Assembly: GCA_017937805.1 (NCBI GenBank)
Contig: JAGBCX010000084.1
Location: forward strand, 1 to 59,884
Source: Alistipes sp.
GTDB taxonomy: Bacteria > Bacteroidota > Bacteroidia > Bacteroidales > Rikenellaceae
Length of the DNA stretch: 59,884 nt
Direction of reading: 5' to 3'
The notes under the pieces were generated by a model that saw nothing but the letters and a program-made list of their open reading frames with translations, searched no databases and was not told the DNA's origin. How positions within the stretch are numbered: the first letter of the stretch is position 1; every line of letters starts with the position of its first letter. The translations under genes and the position numbers were made by a program. Shown one piece after another: positions 42,175-51,975 of the stretch.

Positions 42175-42678
42175 TTAATACAACTCGATAAACTCCCACG
42201 AGTTGCCCACCGCTTCGAGGTAGTGCAAAAACTCCTCGCGCGAGATAACCACCGTGCCACGGCTGTCGTTGGGGTGGAAACTTAGGCTCTCGGCACTCTC
42301 CAAATTCTTGTCGAGGAAGAGATGCGTGTGATTCTCCTCGTCATTGATAAGTCCGAAGGGCGATACCGAGCCGGGCTCCAAGCCGAGATAACGCTCCATT
42401 CGCTGTGGCGATGCGAAACTCAACTTGCCCTGATGCAGGCGGTGTTCGAGGTCGTGAATAGCCATATCGCGGTCGCAATCGAAGCAGACCAAGTAGTGAC
42501 GGTTGCCCTTGTGGTTGCGGAAAAAGAGGTTTTTGCAATGCACCGAACCGTCTTCGCGCCAATACTGCTTTGCTATCTCAATCGTTGGCGAGGCAGGGTG
42601 AAAATAGACCTCGTATTTTATTCCGTGAGCCTCCAAAAAGTCAAAGACTTTCTTGCTGCGTAATTCTAATATCTCCAT
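42175..42678 (-). CDS. ProX-type prolyl-tRNA editing deacylase
   Basis: 167 residues from ATG at 42678 (a longer TTG-type start is possible). YbaK-superfamily fold: KNLFFRNHKGNRHYLVCFD, LSFASPQRMERYLGLEPGSVSPFGLIND, then NHTHLFLDKNL. The GSVSPFGL loop marks the ProX/PrdX branch, which removes alanine from tRNA-Pro, rather than YbaK with its GGCTPIG loop. Heptamer repeats (TGTCAAT) lie upstream. Confidence 0.9.
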   Translation of the reverse strand: MEILELRSKKVFDFLEAHGIKYEVYFHPASPTIEIAKQYWREDGSVHCKNLFFRNHKGNRHYLVCFDCDRDMAIHDLEHRLHQGKLSFASPQRMERYLGLEPGSVSPFGLINDEENHTHLFLDKNLESAESLSFHPNDSRGTVVISREEFLHYLEAVGNSWEFIELY

Positions 42679-42692
42679 ATAACATCTTCCTT

Positions 42693-42727
42693 TAATTGTC
42701 AATTGTCAATTCGTCAATTGTCAATTA
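42693..42727 (+). repeat. TGTCAAT heptamer array
   Basis: Four tandem units of TTGTCAA/TTCGTCAA between the ProX gene and the prolyl oligopeptidase stop. Confidence 0.75.
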
Positions 42728-44886
42728 TACTTTGTGTTTGTGTTCTCAAACACAAACGCAAAGGTATCCGCCACCTCCTCGATGCGCTTCGAGGTTGGTT
42801 TGCCTGCACCATGTCCTGCGTTGGTGTCGATGCGGATAAGGACAGGATTTTTGCCCTTGTGGCAGTGCTGCAACTCGGCCGCAAACTTAAACGAGTGCGC
42901 CGGTACTACGCGGTCATCGTGGTCGCCCGTAGTGATAAGCGTAGCGGGGTATGCAACTCCTTTGCATAGGTTGTGCAATGGCGAATATTTCAGAAGATAC
43001 TCAAATTGCTCTTTGTTATCTGAGGAGCCGTATTCCACAACCCAGCCGTGACCAATCGTGAAGCGGTGGTAACGCAACATATCCAACACACCTACAGCAG
43101 GGAGTGCAACGGCATATAAGTCGGGGCGTTGTGTCATGCATGCACCCACCAACAAGCCACCATTCGAGCCACCTGCAATGGCGAGTTTTTTGCTCGATGT
43201 ATAGCCCTTATCGATAAGGTACTCGGCAGCGGCGATAAAGTCGTCAAAGACATTCTGCTTGTTCTCCAACATACCGCCCTTGTGCCACTCTTCGCCATAC
43301 TCCGAGCCGCCACGCAGATTGACTACGCACCATACACCGCCCTGCTCCATAAACATCACCGCCGTAGTCGAGAACGATGGGGTGAGGTTGATTTGGAAGC
43401 CACCATATCCGTAGAGATAGCAAGGATTTTTGCCATTCAATTTTAAACCCTTCTTGTGCGACACGAACATCGGCACGCGCGTACCATCTTTGCTCTCGAA
43501 GAATATCTGCTCGGTTTCGTACTTCTCGCTGTCGAACTTAACCTCTGCACGGTGGTACAACTCCGACTTGCCACTCTCGATATCGTAGCGATAGATAGTT
43601 CCCGGGGTGGTGTAGTTCGTTACGGCATAATAGACCTCCTTATCCTCGCGTTCGCCATCGAAACCTCCCACTGAGCCGATAATCGGCAACTCGACCTCAC
43701 GCACAAGGTTGCCCTTGCGGTCGTATTGGAATATCTTGTTTTGGGCATCAATCAGATACTCGGCAAAGAGGTAGTCGCCAGCCATACCAACTGCTTCGAG
43801 CAACGAATCTCCCTCTGGGATAATGTCGTACTGCTCGCCCGTAACGAGATTTACACCCACAAGGCGATAGTTTGCCGCGTGGTCATTGGTCATAATCATA
43901 GCCTCATCGTTGTAGCAGTCAAGCAGATAGTAGTCGTACTCGAAACCCTTGAACATTGTGCGCCACTTGCGCTCCGAGGTGCGCTTGTAGAGCAGCTGCG
44001 TACCCGAAGTACCTGCCGAGGAGGTTACAAACTGCCATTTGCCATCTTCGCTCTCGCCACCGTGATGATAGTGAAGAGGGTTTTTCTTGTCCTCAAATAT
44101 CAAAATATCCTCCTCCTGCTTGGTGCCAAGGCGGTGGAAATAGACCTTCTGGTTGGTGTTTTGTGCCGAATATACGCCATCGCCCTCCTTTGGAGCATCG
44201 TAGGCACTGTAATAGAATCCGCGACCATCGCGAGTCCACGAAGCACCCGAGAACTTCACCCACTTGATGTGGTCGGCAAGGGGTTTCATTGTCTTGGTAT
44301 CGAGAACGAAAATCTCCACCCAATCCGAGCCTGCCGAGGCGAGCGAATAGGCGAAGTAGCGACCATCTTTGGTAAATGTTCCCGTGTTGAGTGCTACCGT
44401 GCCGTCCTCCGAGAGGGTGTTGGGGTCGAAGAACACCTCCTCCTCGCTGTCGGAGAGGTTGCGCTTGCGGTAGATGACGCTTTGATTTTGCAGACCGCTG
44501 TTGCGCGAGATGTAGTACCACTCGCCACGCTTTGCGGGTGCGCTCTGTGTTGGGTAGTTCCACAACTCCTCCAATCGCTCACGAATAGCCTTGCGCTGTG
44601 GCAACGAGTTGAGGTAGCCGAAGGTAACCTCATTCTGCGCCTTTACCCACTCGGCTGTGCGCTCCGAGTTGTCATCTTCGAGCCAACGATAAGGGTCGGC
44701 AATCTCTGTTCCGTGGTAGTTATCCACCACCCCCTCACGGGCTGTTTCGGGGTATTTCAAAACTTCTGTCATATCTTTGATTTTTCTAATTCCACGACCA
44801 ATGCTGTATCCAATAAGATACGATGTACCAAAGATGGCGGCACAAATCACCACCGTCTTTGCAATCTGTTTGTAGTTAGCTTTCAT
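42721..44886 (-). CDS. Prolyl oligopeptidase (S9A family)
   Basis: 721 residues with an N-terminal membrane anchor (~8-30) instead of a clear cleavage site. Beta-propeller (~75-430) then alpha/beta hydrolase. Catalytic triad: Ser in AIAGGSNGGLLVG (~565), Asp in TTGDHDDRVVP (~650), His in TNAGHGAGKPT (~690). The family cuts short peptides after proline. Expected in the periplasm tethered to the inner membrane. A -7-like box (plus strand CAAAGATA, 44909-44916) and heptamer repeats are upstream. Confidence 0.95.
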   Translation of the reverse strand: MKANYKQIAKTVVICAAIFGTSYLIGYSIGRGIRKIKDMTEVLKYPETAREGVVDNYHGTEIADPYRWLEDDNSERTAEWVKAQNEVTFGYLNSLPQRKAIRERLEELWNYPTQSAPAKRGEWYYISRNSGLQNQSVIYRKRNLSDSEEEVFFDPNTLSEDGTVALNTGTFTKDGRYFAYSLASAGSDWVEIFVLDTKTMKPLADHIKWVKFSGASWTRDGRGFYYSAYDAPKEGDGVYSAQNTNQKVYFHRLGTKQEEDILIFEDKKNPLHYHHGGESEDGKWQFVTSSAGTSGTQLLYKRTSERKWRTMFKGFEYDYYLLDCYNDEAMIMTNDHAANYRLVGVNLVTGEQYDIIPEGDSLLEAVGMAGDYLFAEYLIDAQNKIFQYDRKGNLVREVELPIIGSVGGFDGEREDKEVYYAVTNYTTPGTIYRYDIESGKSELYHRAEVKFDSEKYETEQIFFESKDGTRVPMFVSHKKGLKLNGKNPCYLYGYGGFQINLTPSFSTTAVMFMEQGGVWCVVNLRGGSEYGEEWHKGGMLENKQNVFDDFIAAAEYLIDKGYTSSKKLAIAGGSNGGLLVGACMTQRPDLYAVALPAVGVLDMLRYHRFTIGHGWVVEYGSSDNKEQFEYLLKYSPLHNLCKGVAYPATLITTGDHDDRVVPAHSFKFAAELQHCHKGKNPVLIRIDTNAGHGAGKPTSKRIEEVADTFAFVFENTNTKYN

Positions 44887-44920
44887 AAGTTAAGACCTTT
44901 GTTTGTTGCAAAGATAAGAA

Positions 44921-44955
44921 AAAACGGAAAACGAAAAATGGAAAACGGAAAACTT
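44921..44955 (-). repeat. TTTTCCG heptamer array (on the minus strand)
   Basis: Tandem CGGAAAA/CGAAAAA/TGGAAAA/CGGAAAA units upstream of the prolyl oligopeptidase promoter, followed by GACGAGA units. Confidence 0.7.
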
Positions 44956-45009
44956 TTGTTTTTAGACGAGAGACGAGAAAAACGGCTCGGAAATCTCCGA
45001 GCCGTTTTT

Positions 45010-46824
45010 CTATTTCGGTTGATTGTTTTCGTCAAGGTCGTAGAGTAGTTCGATATCATCAACATACATCCACGATGAGGTGCTACCTGTGAAGTAGTCG
45101 CCATAACCCGAGCAGGTGAAGGTCAATACGAGATACGATGTTGTACTCTCAAAGCTCTTATGCTCTATCGGGAGTGTCATCTCGTGCCAAGCCGAAGTCT
45201 CCACAGTGGCTGGTTCGGGTGTGGTGTAACTGTCAAAATAACCCAAGCCCAACACTCCCGCAGTGGTGTGAGGATCGAAGAAGGTGCTCTCCTCCTTGCT
45301 ATATATGCAGTGAGGAGCACTCCAATCGGTCACACAGAAGAAGACCTTTGCCAAATCGGGGTCGCCACCCTTGATTGGTATCTGCTTGTCGCCAAAGTGG
45401 TACTCAACACCGTTTGTAGCCTTCTTGCTGCTAACATAGTCTACGCCACCACAATAGTACTTTATCTTGCATCGCAAAGCCGTAGGACGTACCGATTGCG
45501 ATATAGGCTTGCCGAAATAGACATAAGCATTTGTGCCGTCTGTTGCGCCATAGTAGCCCACAAAGAGGTTTCCGGCTGCGAACTTCACAACAACATATCT
45601 CGAAGCCATATAGGCACTCTTGGTGCCGGCAGAGCCTACCGGAACGTCATTAGACGGTTTGGTGAGGTTGTAGTCTGGGCCCAACGTTGTAGCACCAGGG
45701 TTGCCCGAAGCCCAGAACATATTTTGCACCGAAGAGAATGGATAGTCACAGAATCCCGTCTCGCCCGTAGGCAACATTGCAGGGTCGTTGGTAAATTTGC
45801 CCCACTGCTCCATGTCGGAGTTTGGCATTTCGTATGGCTCGGAGGTGGTTACGGTGAAAGTCTTCGAAGGTATCTCGGTCACAGAGCCGTCCTCCTTAAC
45901 AGTGTTTGCCCAACCCTGAATCTCGTATGTGGTGTTTTGTTTCAAACCACGAATTACAGCCTTCACATAACCCTGCTCATAGCGGTTGTATGGGCTGTTG
46001 ACAGATGCCGAAGCGTACCAATTATCCTTGGTGGCAATCCACTCGTTTTCGTTTTGGCCCTCTTCGACCTTTTCGCGATACTTGAAGACAATGTCACTAC
46101 CGTCAATATCAATCGCCTTAATCCAAATAACATTTGCACCGGCACCAATATATTTGAATTCGGGCTCAGCCAAGGTCGGAACAACCACCAACTTCCATGT
46201 TGTTGGCTGTATTTCCCATGGCGCTAAAACGCTTATATCTCGTGAATTGGTGCTATTGTCAAAGTTGGTAGGAAAATCTTCCTCCCATCGTTGCATGTAG
46301 CTGTATGTCTTTGGGCCGAGTCGAAGAGTGTCGGTTTTGACACTGCTCAACGGCCTATCATTGCGGCGCTTAACAATGGCACGATGTCCCTCCAAATCCC
46401 ACTCTGTTTCACCAATTTGGCCATCTACACGCCAAATACGGTTGATGTTCTGCGTGGCTACAATCTTCCACTCGTAGTTCTGAAAATAGGAGAGGGTGAT
46501 AATTTCGGGGCGCGACATATTTACCACCTTGCCATTCAAATCCCTCGATGCTACAATTTTTGACTCATCGGCCGTGTAGTTGATATTTGTTTCAACCTCC
46601 GCACCATAAGTTATGCTGTTGAATTTTACAGCATTGATATTGGTCTCCTCGGCAAGAGGAATGGTGGCAGTATAGGTCGAACGGTCGAGGAGAATATCTC
46701 CATTGGCACCCTCCACATCGAGCGAAGCAATGTAGAGGTCGACCATAGGCATTGGCAAATCATTCTTAATGCACGAGGCTAATGCCAAAGCCGAAAATAG
46801 TATTATAACAACGCGTTTAGTCAT
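45010..46824 (-). CDS. PCMD-domain surface lipoprotein
   Basis: 604 residues; lipoprotein signal ending LASCIKND (Cys ~18). N-terminal Ig-like regions (~25-130), a fibronectin-like segment (~220-330: YVKAVIRGLKQNTTYEIQGWANTV), then a C-terminal PCMD (putative carbohydrate metabolism) domain from ~335: MPNSDMEQWG, FWASGNPG, GTKSAYMASRYVVVKFAAGNLFVG, ending LVLTFTCSGYGDYFTGSTSSWMYVDDIELLYD. Last gene of the surface operon; its start overlaps the barrel gene upstream by 8 bases. A very similar PCMD half is present in the 50587 gene. Function unknown; glycan binding is a fair guess from the fold name only. Confidence 0.85.
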   Translation of the reverse strand: MTKRVVIILFSALALASCIKNDLPMPMVDLYIASLDVEGANGDILLDRSTYTATIPLAEETNINAVKFNSITYGAEVETNINYTADESKIVASRDLNGKVVNMSRPEIITLSYFQNYEWKIVATQNINRIWRVDGQIGETEWDLEGHRAIVKRRNDRPLSSVKTDTLRLGPKTYSYMQRWEEDFPTNFDNSTNSRDISVLAPWEIQPTTWKLVVVPTLAEPEFKYIGAGANVIWIKAIDIDGSDIVFKYREKVEEGQNENEWIATKDNWYASASVNSPYNRYEQGYVKAVIRGLKQNTTYEIQGWANTVKEDGSVTEIPSKTFTVTTSEPYEMPNSDMEQWGKFTNDPAMLPTGETGFCDYPFSSVQNMFWASGNPGATTLGPDYNLTKPSNDVPVGSAGTKSAYMASRYVVVKFAAGNLFVGYYGATDGTNAYVYFGKPISQSVRPTALRCKIKYYCGGVDYVSSKKATNGVEYHFGDKQIPIKGGDPDLAKVFFCVTDWSAPHCIYSKEESTFFDPHTTAGVLGLGYFDSYTTPEPATVETSAWHEMTLPIEHKSFESTTSYLVLTFTCSGYGDYFTGSTSSWMYVDDIELLYDLDENNQPK

Positions 46825-47689
46825 GTTTCTGTCTTAGATTTTGTTCGTTTTTCTTACTCCAAAGGTGTACGGTAACACCAATGTTAATCTCTGCAATGTT
46901 GAGGCGATATCGCAACTTCGAGAAGTTTCGCGTACCCGTCTTTTGCATATTTGAGTCAAACTGTTTTATGTGGTTGTATTGCAGACCGCCCAAACCAAAC
47001 GACACTGTAGCGCAGACGTTCGGGAAGATATATGCAGCAACACCCGGGTTGAAGTTGAAACGTACCTTGTATGTGTCGGATATTGAGTTGTTCCACTCGT
47101 TGTTGTACATAAATCCGAAATTCGAGCGACCATACGAGCCCTCCAACTCCAATTCGCCAAAGACTCCGAAACGACCACGTTTGTCGAGTGGTACATAGGC
47201 TCTGTGGAAAATTGAGAAGGAGTAGGCGTTGCTCAGATAGCTCAATCCGATACCATCTGTACTGAACTCTATGCCGTTGATAAAGTTGCCGAGGTCCACA
47301 TTTGCATTGTCGAAGTGTCCCACCATGTGTGTATATCCAAATCGCGCACCTATCGAGAGGTTGTTGCGATAGAAGTATCCGAAATACGGCTTCACCGACA
47401 CGATTGAGCCACCGAGGTTTATATTGTTGATAATAAGTGCAATATCGGCATCTGCGCTTGACAATGTGCCGTAAGAGGCCGAGATTCCGCAAATCCACTC
47501 ATTTTTGTATGCAAATATGCTTTTGTCAATCTCGCGGTCAATACGATTAACCTGAATAAGGCCTCCGGGTTTACGTTTTACCTTGGTCGTATCGCGCTGA
47601 ATACCCAAGAGAATACTTTGTGCGTTTGCAGTCTGCGCACCACATATTACGAGTGCGGCTGTCAGTAGTATAAATATCTTCTTCATCAT
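46817..47689 (-). CDS. Outer membrane beta-barrel protein of the surface operon
   Basis: 290 residues from ATG at 47689. Signal peptide ending ANA-QS (~24). After a short plug-like basic stretch (TKVKRKPGGLIQVNRIDREID) come alternating strands of an 8-10-strand barrel (AYKNEWICGISASYG, VKPYFGYFYRNNLSIGARFGY, ...). The C-terminal LNIAEINIGVTVHLW is followed by a hydrophilic tail KKNEQNLRQKHD, unusual for a BAM-assembled barrel. Related in plan to the next protein upstream. May be the outer-membrane channel or anchor for the lipoproteins of this operon. Confidence 0.8.
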   Translation of the reverse strand: MMKKIFILLTAALVICGAQTANAQSILLGIQRDTTKVKRKPGGLIQVNRIDREIDKSIFAYKNEWICGISASYGTLSSADADIALIINNINLGGSIVSVKPYFGYFYRNNLSIGARFGYTHMVGHFDNANVDLGNFINGIEFSTDGIGLSYLSNAYSFSIFHRAYVPLDKRGRFGVFGELELEGSYGRSNFGFMYNNEWNNSISDTYKVRFNFNPGVAAYIFPNVCATVSFGLGGLQYNHIKQFDSNMQKTGTRNFSKLRYRLNIAEINIGVTVHLWSKKNEQNLRQKHD

Positions 47690-47704
47690 AATCAAGACCT
47701 GTTT

Positions 47705-48493
47705 TTAGAGATAGAATGAAGCACCCAATCCAATGGAGAAGATGTTTACCTTGAAGTTCATTTGTGACGAGGAGGTTTTGCCCACTATAACGTTGTTGGT
47801 GGTCTGGTTGAGGCTCGAGTAGTTGAAGCCAAACACTCCGATATTCACCTCAATAGCCATATTATTGGTCAGAAATGCCGAGATACCCGGATTTACACCC
47901 AGCGCAACATCAAAACTTGTGGCATAGGTTGCACTTAGGTTTTGTTGAGGTCCCGATGCCAATCTCGATTGCGAGCCTCCCAATGCCAAAGCAACTTCGG
48001 CAAAGAGGGCAAAACGCTTGCTCTGCCCTAGCGGAATATACTTACGCCACAACGCCTCGACGTTGTACGAATGTTTGAGCGAGTATAGGTAGGAGTTGTC
48101 GAGTGAGGTTATCGAAAGACTCGCATTGTCCAACTCGGTCAGTCCGCGCGAATAGCCGAAACGAACACCTACCAACGAATTTCGCGAGTAAGCATAGCCT
48201 ACAAGTGGCGAAATCTTGAATTGATAGCCATTGGATTGTATCTCCTCAACAATAAGGAAGGTGTAGTTGTTGTTGCTGTGTGTCGAGTACGACACCGAGC
48301 CACCAAACACCCACTGCCCTTTGGGTACAAATTCATTTTTGAGGTTCGAGATGCCTCGATTTTGACGGCGCAAGCTGTGGCTATATGTCGTGCTTGTGCT
48401 ATCCGATTTTATCGGCTTAACCTCCTCTTGTGCGGTTGCCGCAAGGGGGAGCATAAGCATCGCCACAACTAAAATTTTCAGAAGTTTACTCAT
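47705..48493 (-). CDS. Outer membrane beta-barrel protein of the surface operon
   Basis: 262 residues; signal peptide ending AATA-QE (~22). SLRRQNRGISNLKNEFVPKGQWVFGGSVSYS resembles the same position in the neighbour (VNRIDREIDKSIFAYKNEWICGISASYG), so the two are diverged paralogues. Ends VNIFSIGLGASFYL with the usual terminal aromatic and hydrophobic residues. Located 15 bases upstream of the second barrel in the operon. Role unknown. Confidence 0.82.
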   Translation of the reverse strand: MSKLLKILVVAMLMLPLAATAQEEVKPIKSDSTSTTYSHSLRRQNRGISNLKNEFVPKGQWVFGGSVSYSTHSNNNYTFLIVEEIQSNGYQFKISPLVGYAYSRNSLVGVRFGYSRGLTELDNASLSITSLDNSYLYSLKHSYNVEALWRKYIPLGQSKRFALFAEVALALGGSQSRLASGPQQNLSATYATSFDVALGVNPGISAFLTNNMAIEVNIGVFGFNYSSLNQTTNNVIVGKTSSSQMNFKVNIFSIGLGASFYL

Positions 48494-48520
48494 CGTTGTT
48501 TTGAAACCTATAAATATGCG

Positions 48521-50587
48521 TTAGTAAACAAATTCAATATCATCAACATACAACCACGAGTCGGTCGAACCATCGAAGAAGTCGCCATAACCCGAGCAGG
48601 TGAATGTTAGCATAAGATGCGTAGGTACCTGATTCTCGTCGTCGCCATAGAATGTGAACGGAATCTCAATCAACTGCCACTCGTGGCTCGACTCAGTGGT
48701 ATCCTTATATGCCGAATATAGCACCTTATCGTAGCGAGGATCGCCCGATCGGATATCGGCATCGCTCGGACTGAATGTCGTCTCTGCACCTTTGCTACTA
48801 TCCACCAAGTGAATGTCGGTGGTCAGTGCGCAGAAGAATTTGCAGAGGTCGGGATCGCCCTTCTTGCCAACACCTGTATTTTCGCGGTCAATCTTTCCGC
48901 AGTTCCACTTCGCCCAGAAGCGAATAGCCTTTGGCTTGGCGTTGTACTCGAATGGCTGACCGAAATAGACCTTCGCATTTGCTCCGTCCATACCGCCCCA
49001 CGAGCCAATATAGGCATTGCCGGCGGCAAACTTGATGACGATATACTCCGAGTCCATATACATCGACTTCTGACCCGGCGAGCCCGGGCGAACATCGCTG
49101 CTGCTATTGGTGATGTTCTTACTCAAAATCGCCGTTCCGTAGTTACCCGAACACCAATAGGCGTTGTTCGAAGTGTGGTATGGGATAACCACGCCGTCGC
49201 CATTCGTACACCAATCCTCCATGTCGCCATTCGGGATTTGAGCACCCTTCTCGGTCGAAAAGGCCATGTTTGTACCGATGGTCTTGTCGTTGATTTCGAG
49301 ATTATACTCATAATCACTACCCACCTCTAAGTCGTTGATTTGCGCCTCGTAGGTGTTTGCTCCGGCCGATGATGCCGAGATGCGTTTCCACTCTTCGTCA
49401 CCACTCTTGCGATAGGCGATATTTACGCTCGATGGCGCACCAAACACCGTTGCAGAGAGGGTTGCGATGCCACTCCAAAGATTGGTTTTTGACTTGTCGT
49501 AAGCACTAACACCTTGCAGATTGTAGCGTAAAGCTTTGTGTGCCTCACCATGACTTGTTTCCGTTACACGTAAGTCTATAATATGCTCACCTCCACTCAA
49601 CGTGTTGAAAAAGTCGTCAGAGAGATTGATGTAGAGCTTTGAGGTGTTTAATCCGATTAGTTCGACACCCGGAATCTGGTTGTTTACAGGATCGAACACT
49701 CTGTCGCCCACCTTGATTGAAACGGCACAGAAGTCGGCCGCTGCGGTTGCGACATATTGACGAGTACCACCGGCATAATTACATGGCTCATTTATGTCAA
49801 AACCTACACCCTTCAACTCCGGATCCGGCGAGAATGAGAGGTGGTCGTCAAACTCATCTATCGAGGTGTCGAGTGTTGCAGTAAAACCACCCATGAAGCC
49901 ACTTGCATCTTTCGAGAACTTGAACGACAGCTTGTAAGCCTTTTTCAACTCTATATTCTCTATTGTGCCACTTCTGTCAACATACACCTGCTCGCCATTG
50001 TCGTCATACTCGAAAGTGCCCGTAAAGTGCCATGTCAGCGAAGTGTAATTCTCCGGCATAATGAAGTAGCCCTTTTTGCTCTCGGTGTAGATTAGTTTTA
50101 CATCCTCGTTAGCCTTTACCTCTGCAGAGTAGCCATCGAGGAAGCCCTCTGTGATACTTTGATCGAATATAACCTCAACGGGTACATTTTGCATCACGGC
50201 AACAACATTCACGTCGCTCTTCTCTCCGCCTTTGACATCGAAGAAAGAGCCTCCGGTATAGTATTGCTCTGCCTCGTTAAAGGTTGCAACGGTTTTCTGT
50301 CCCGCCTCAACAAAGGCGTAATAATTACCCTCCAACAGCCATATATACTCCGGTATATCGCTTTCACTATACTTGCGAACCAAGGTCGATTTGCTGTTTG
50401 CTATACTATAAATATATATTGTATAGTTTTCGGGTGTAGAGGAGGTGCGAGTGGCAACACTCAGCGTTACTACACCCTTATCTCCCGATGGAGTCTCGTT
50501 TGTGAGTTCTCTGACCTTGCCGTTGTCCACACACGCAGCGAAGGCCAAAAGAAGAATCGACAAACATATGTTCAATATACTCTTCAT
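48521..50587 (-). CDS. DUF4493-PCMD lipoprotein
   Basis: 688 residues; lipoprotein signal ending FAACVDNG (Cys ~19). N-terminal DUF4493 (~35-240: GVVTLSVATRTSS, YSESDIPEYIWLLEGNYYAFVEAG, VEVIFDQSI), an Ig-like middle (~245-430), then PCMD from ~450 (IPNGDMEDWC, NNAYWCSGNYG, GQKSMYMDSEYIVIKFAAGNAYIG, LTFTCSGYGDFFDGSTDSWLYVDDIEFVY). The PCMD half clearly matches the 46824 protein. It links the DUF4493 proteins upstream with the PCMD protein downstream and is probably a central part of the surface assembly. Confidence 0.87.
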   Translation of the reverse strand: MKSILNICLSILLLAFAACVDNGKVRELTNETPSGDKGVVTLSVATRTSSTPENYTIYIYSIANSKSTLVRKYSESDIPEYIWLLEGNYYAFVEAGQKTVATFNEAEQYYTGGSFFDVKGGEKSDVNVVAVMQNVPVEVIFDQSITEGFLDGYSAEVKANEDVKLIYTESKKGYFIMPENYTSLTWHFTGTFEYDDNGEQVYVDRSGTIENIELKKAYKLSFKFSKDASGFMGGFTATLDTSIDEFDDHLSFSPDPELKGVGFDINEPCNYAGGTRQYVATAAADFCAVSIKVGDRVFDPVNNQIPGVELIGLNTSKLYINLSDDFFNTLSGGEHIIDLRVTETSHGEAHKALRYNLQGVSAYDKSKTNLWSGIATLSATVFGAPSSVNIAYRKSGDEEWKRISASSAGANTYEAQINDLEVGSDYEYNLEINDKTIGTNMAFSTEKGAQIPNGDMEDWCTNGDGVVIPYHTSNNAYWCSGNYGTAILSKNITNSSSDVRPGSPGQKSMYMDSEYIVIKFAAGNAYIGSWGGMDGANAKVYFGQPFEYNAKPKAIRFWAKWNCGKIDRENTGVGKKGDPDLCKFFCALTTDIHLVDSSKGAETTFSPSDADIRSGDPRYDKVLYSAYKDTTESSHEWQLIEIPFTFYGDDENQVPTHLMLTFTCSGYGDFFDGSTDSWLYVDDIEFVY

Positions 50588-50593
50588 TATTCT

Positions 50594-51943
50594 CTATTTT
50601 CCTGTTTGAAGCATTAAAGTCTTAACGGTTGTGTTACCCTCGTTGTCGGTTACGGTGAGCACAAAGTCGTGATTTTTCAAACTCGAACCACTTACAGTCT
50701 GTAAGATACTCATAAACTGTGTGATGGATAGTTTTACGAAGGTCTTATTGATAATCTCCTCGCCAACAGCAAAACCAAGGTCACGCAGAGGTTGTTCAAC
50801 ATCAACCGGAGTATCCGGATTATTTGAGTCGTATGACTGTGTTGGATAACACAAATTCAACACATTACAGAGGTTGTTTTTGAGAAGTTCGTCAGGTGTA
50901 AGTACCTCCGACTTAATCTCACAAAGCAAACCTTTGATACCCTTTGGTGCCGAAATGGCCAAATCCACCTGCAATCCACTTACGATAGGCTCTCGCTTCG
51001 AGATGTCGTGACCTTCCCAGACAATGCTTGGAGCATCAGGAGAAGTGGTTGGGTTGTCGTCCCCTTCTTCGTTGTCACCACCTTCGCCCTCTTCGATCCA
51101 CTCTTCCTCTTTCAGGATATCTTTAACATCGCACGTTATAATCTCGTCGGTAACCCAGTCACGAATGGTTGCACCTATGCTGATATTTCCCTCCTCGCCA
51201 TGCTCAATAAAGAAGTGAACCTTGCGGTGTTGTCCAATCTTCACATCAACAACCTCTTTGTTCATCTCGATGATTTTGAAATTCTCCTTATCGGCAGCAT
51301 AAGTACCCCAAATACGCAACTTGATGGTGTTGCTGGCCTCTGTGGCGGCGAAAAATCCGGCACGCTTCTCCTCCAGAGCGTACTCCAACGAGTTATCACC
51401 CACCGATACGATGGTCAAAGTCTCTTTTCCAAGACGCTCCATCAGATCGGGATCATACGACACCGACACCTTAATCTGCATCAACGAGCACACCACCTCT
51501 TTAATGGACCAAGTTTCATTACGCACGATTTTGAAACTCATCTCCTCGCCATAAACCGGTCTATCAAATTCAGCCCCGGGTACCTCGGCAGATTGCATCT
51601 TGAAGATGTAACCGCCCGTAACAAGCTCGATGTTATCTTTTGGTCGTTCGCTATACTTAAACGACTTAACCACCACGCCACTTTCGTTTATGATAGAGCA
51701 GACGAAGTCGTCAATATTTACATCGGCACGAGATGTTGTTCCCTTCGGCTTCTCGACACCAAACTCCGGAGAGCTCTCCTCGACACGATAGTCGACAGAG
51801 AGATTTGCCACGGAGAGAAATCCTGTCTCAACTCCGATGGGCTTCTCGCTCTCTTGGTATTCGAATGTAATCTGTTCATTGGTACAACCAATCAGTGCGA
51901 TGGTTGCAAGGAGTGTTACTACTGTGAATTTTACAAGTTTCAT
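50594..51943 (-). CDS. DUF4493 lipoprotein with C-terminal extension
   Basis: 449 residues; lipoprotein signal ending LIGCTNEQ (Cys ~20). DUF4493 core at ~40-275 (GFLSVANLSVDYRVEE, VKSFKYSERPKDNIELVTGGYIFKMQSAEVPG, GATIRDWVTDEI). An acidic linker (EEEWIEEGEGGDNEEGDDN) leads to a second beta domain (~305-449) ending TVTDNEGNTTVKTLMLQTGK. DUF4493 is a Bacteroidota surface domain of unknown role with fimbrillin-like traits. Six bases before the DUF4493-PCMD gene. Confidence 0.85.
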   Translation of the reverse strand: MKLVKFTVVTLLATIALIGCTNEQITFEYQESEKPIGVETGFLSVANLSVDYRVEESSPEFGVEKPKGTTSRADVNIDDFVCSIINESGVVVKSFKYSERPKDNIELVTGGYIFKMQSAEVPGAEFDRPVYGEEMSFKIVRNETWSIKEVVCSLMQIKVSVSYDPDLMERLGKETLTIVSVGDNSLEYALEEKRAGFFAATEASNTIKLRIWGTYAADKENFKIIEMNKEVVDVKIGQHRKVHFFIEHGEEGNISIGATIRDWVTDEIITCDVKDILKEEEWIEEGEGGDNEEGDDNPTTSPDAPSIVWEGHDISKREPIVSGLQVDLAISAPKGIKGLLCEIKSEVLTPDELLKNNLCNVLNLCYPTQSYDSNNPDTPVDVEQPLRDLGFAVGEEIINKTFVKLSITQFMSILQTVSGSSLKNHDFVLTVTDNEGNTTVKTLMLQTGK

Positions 51944-51975
51944 ATCTTATAATCCTCTTTTTATTATCTAAACAA

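Noticed and set aside
43726..45048. 440-aa open frame on the plus strand
   Set aside because: Antisense to prolyl oligopeptidase, whose triad motifs are intact; no recognisable protein features.
45160..46227. 355-aa open frame on the plus strand
   Set aside because: Antisense shadow of the PCMD lipoprotein gene.
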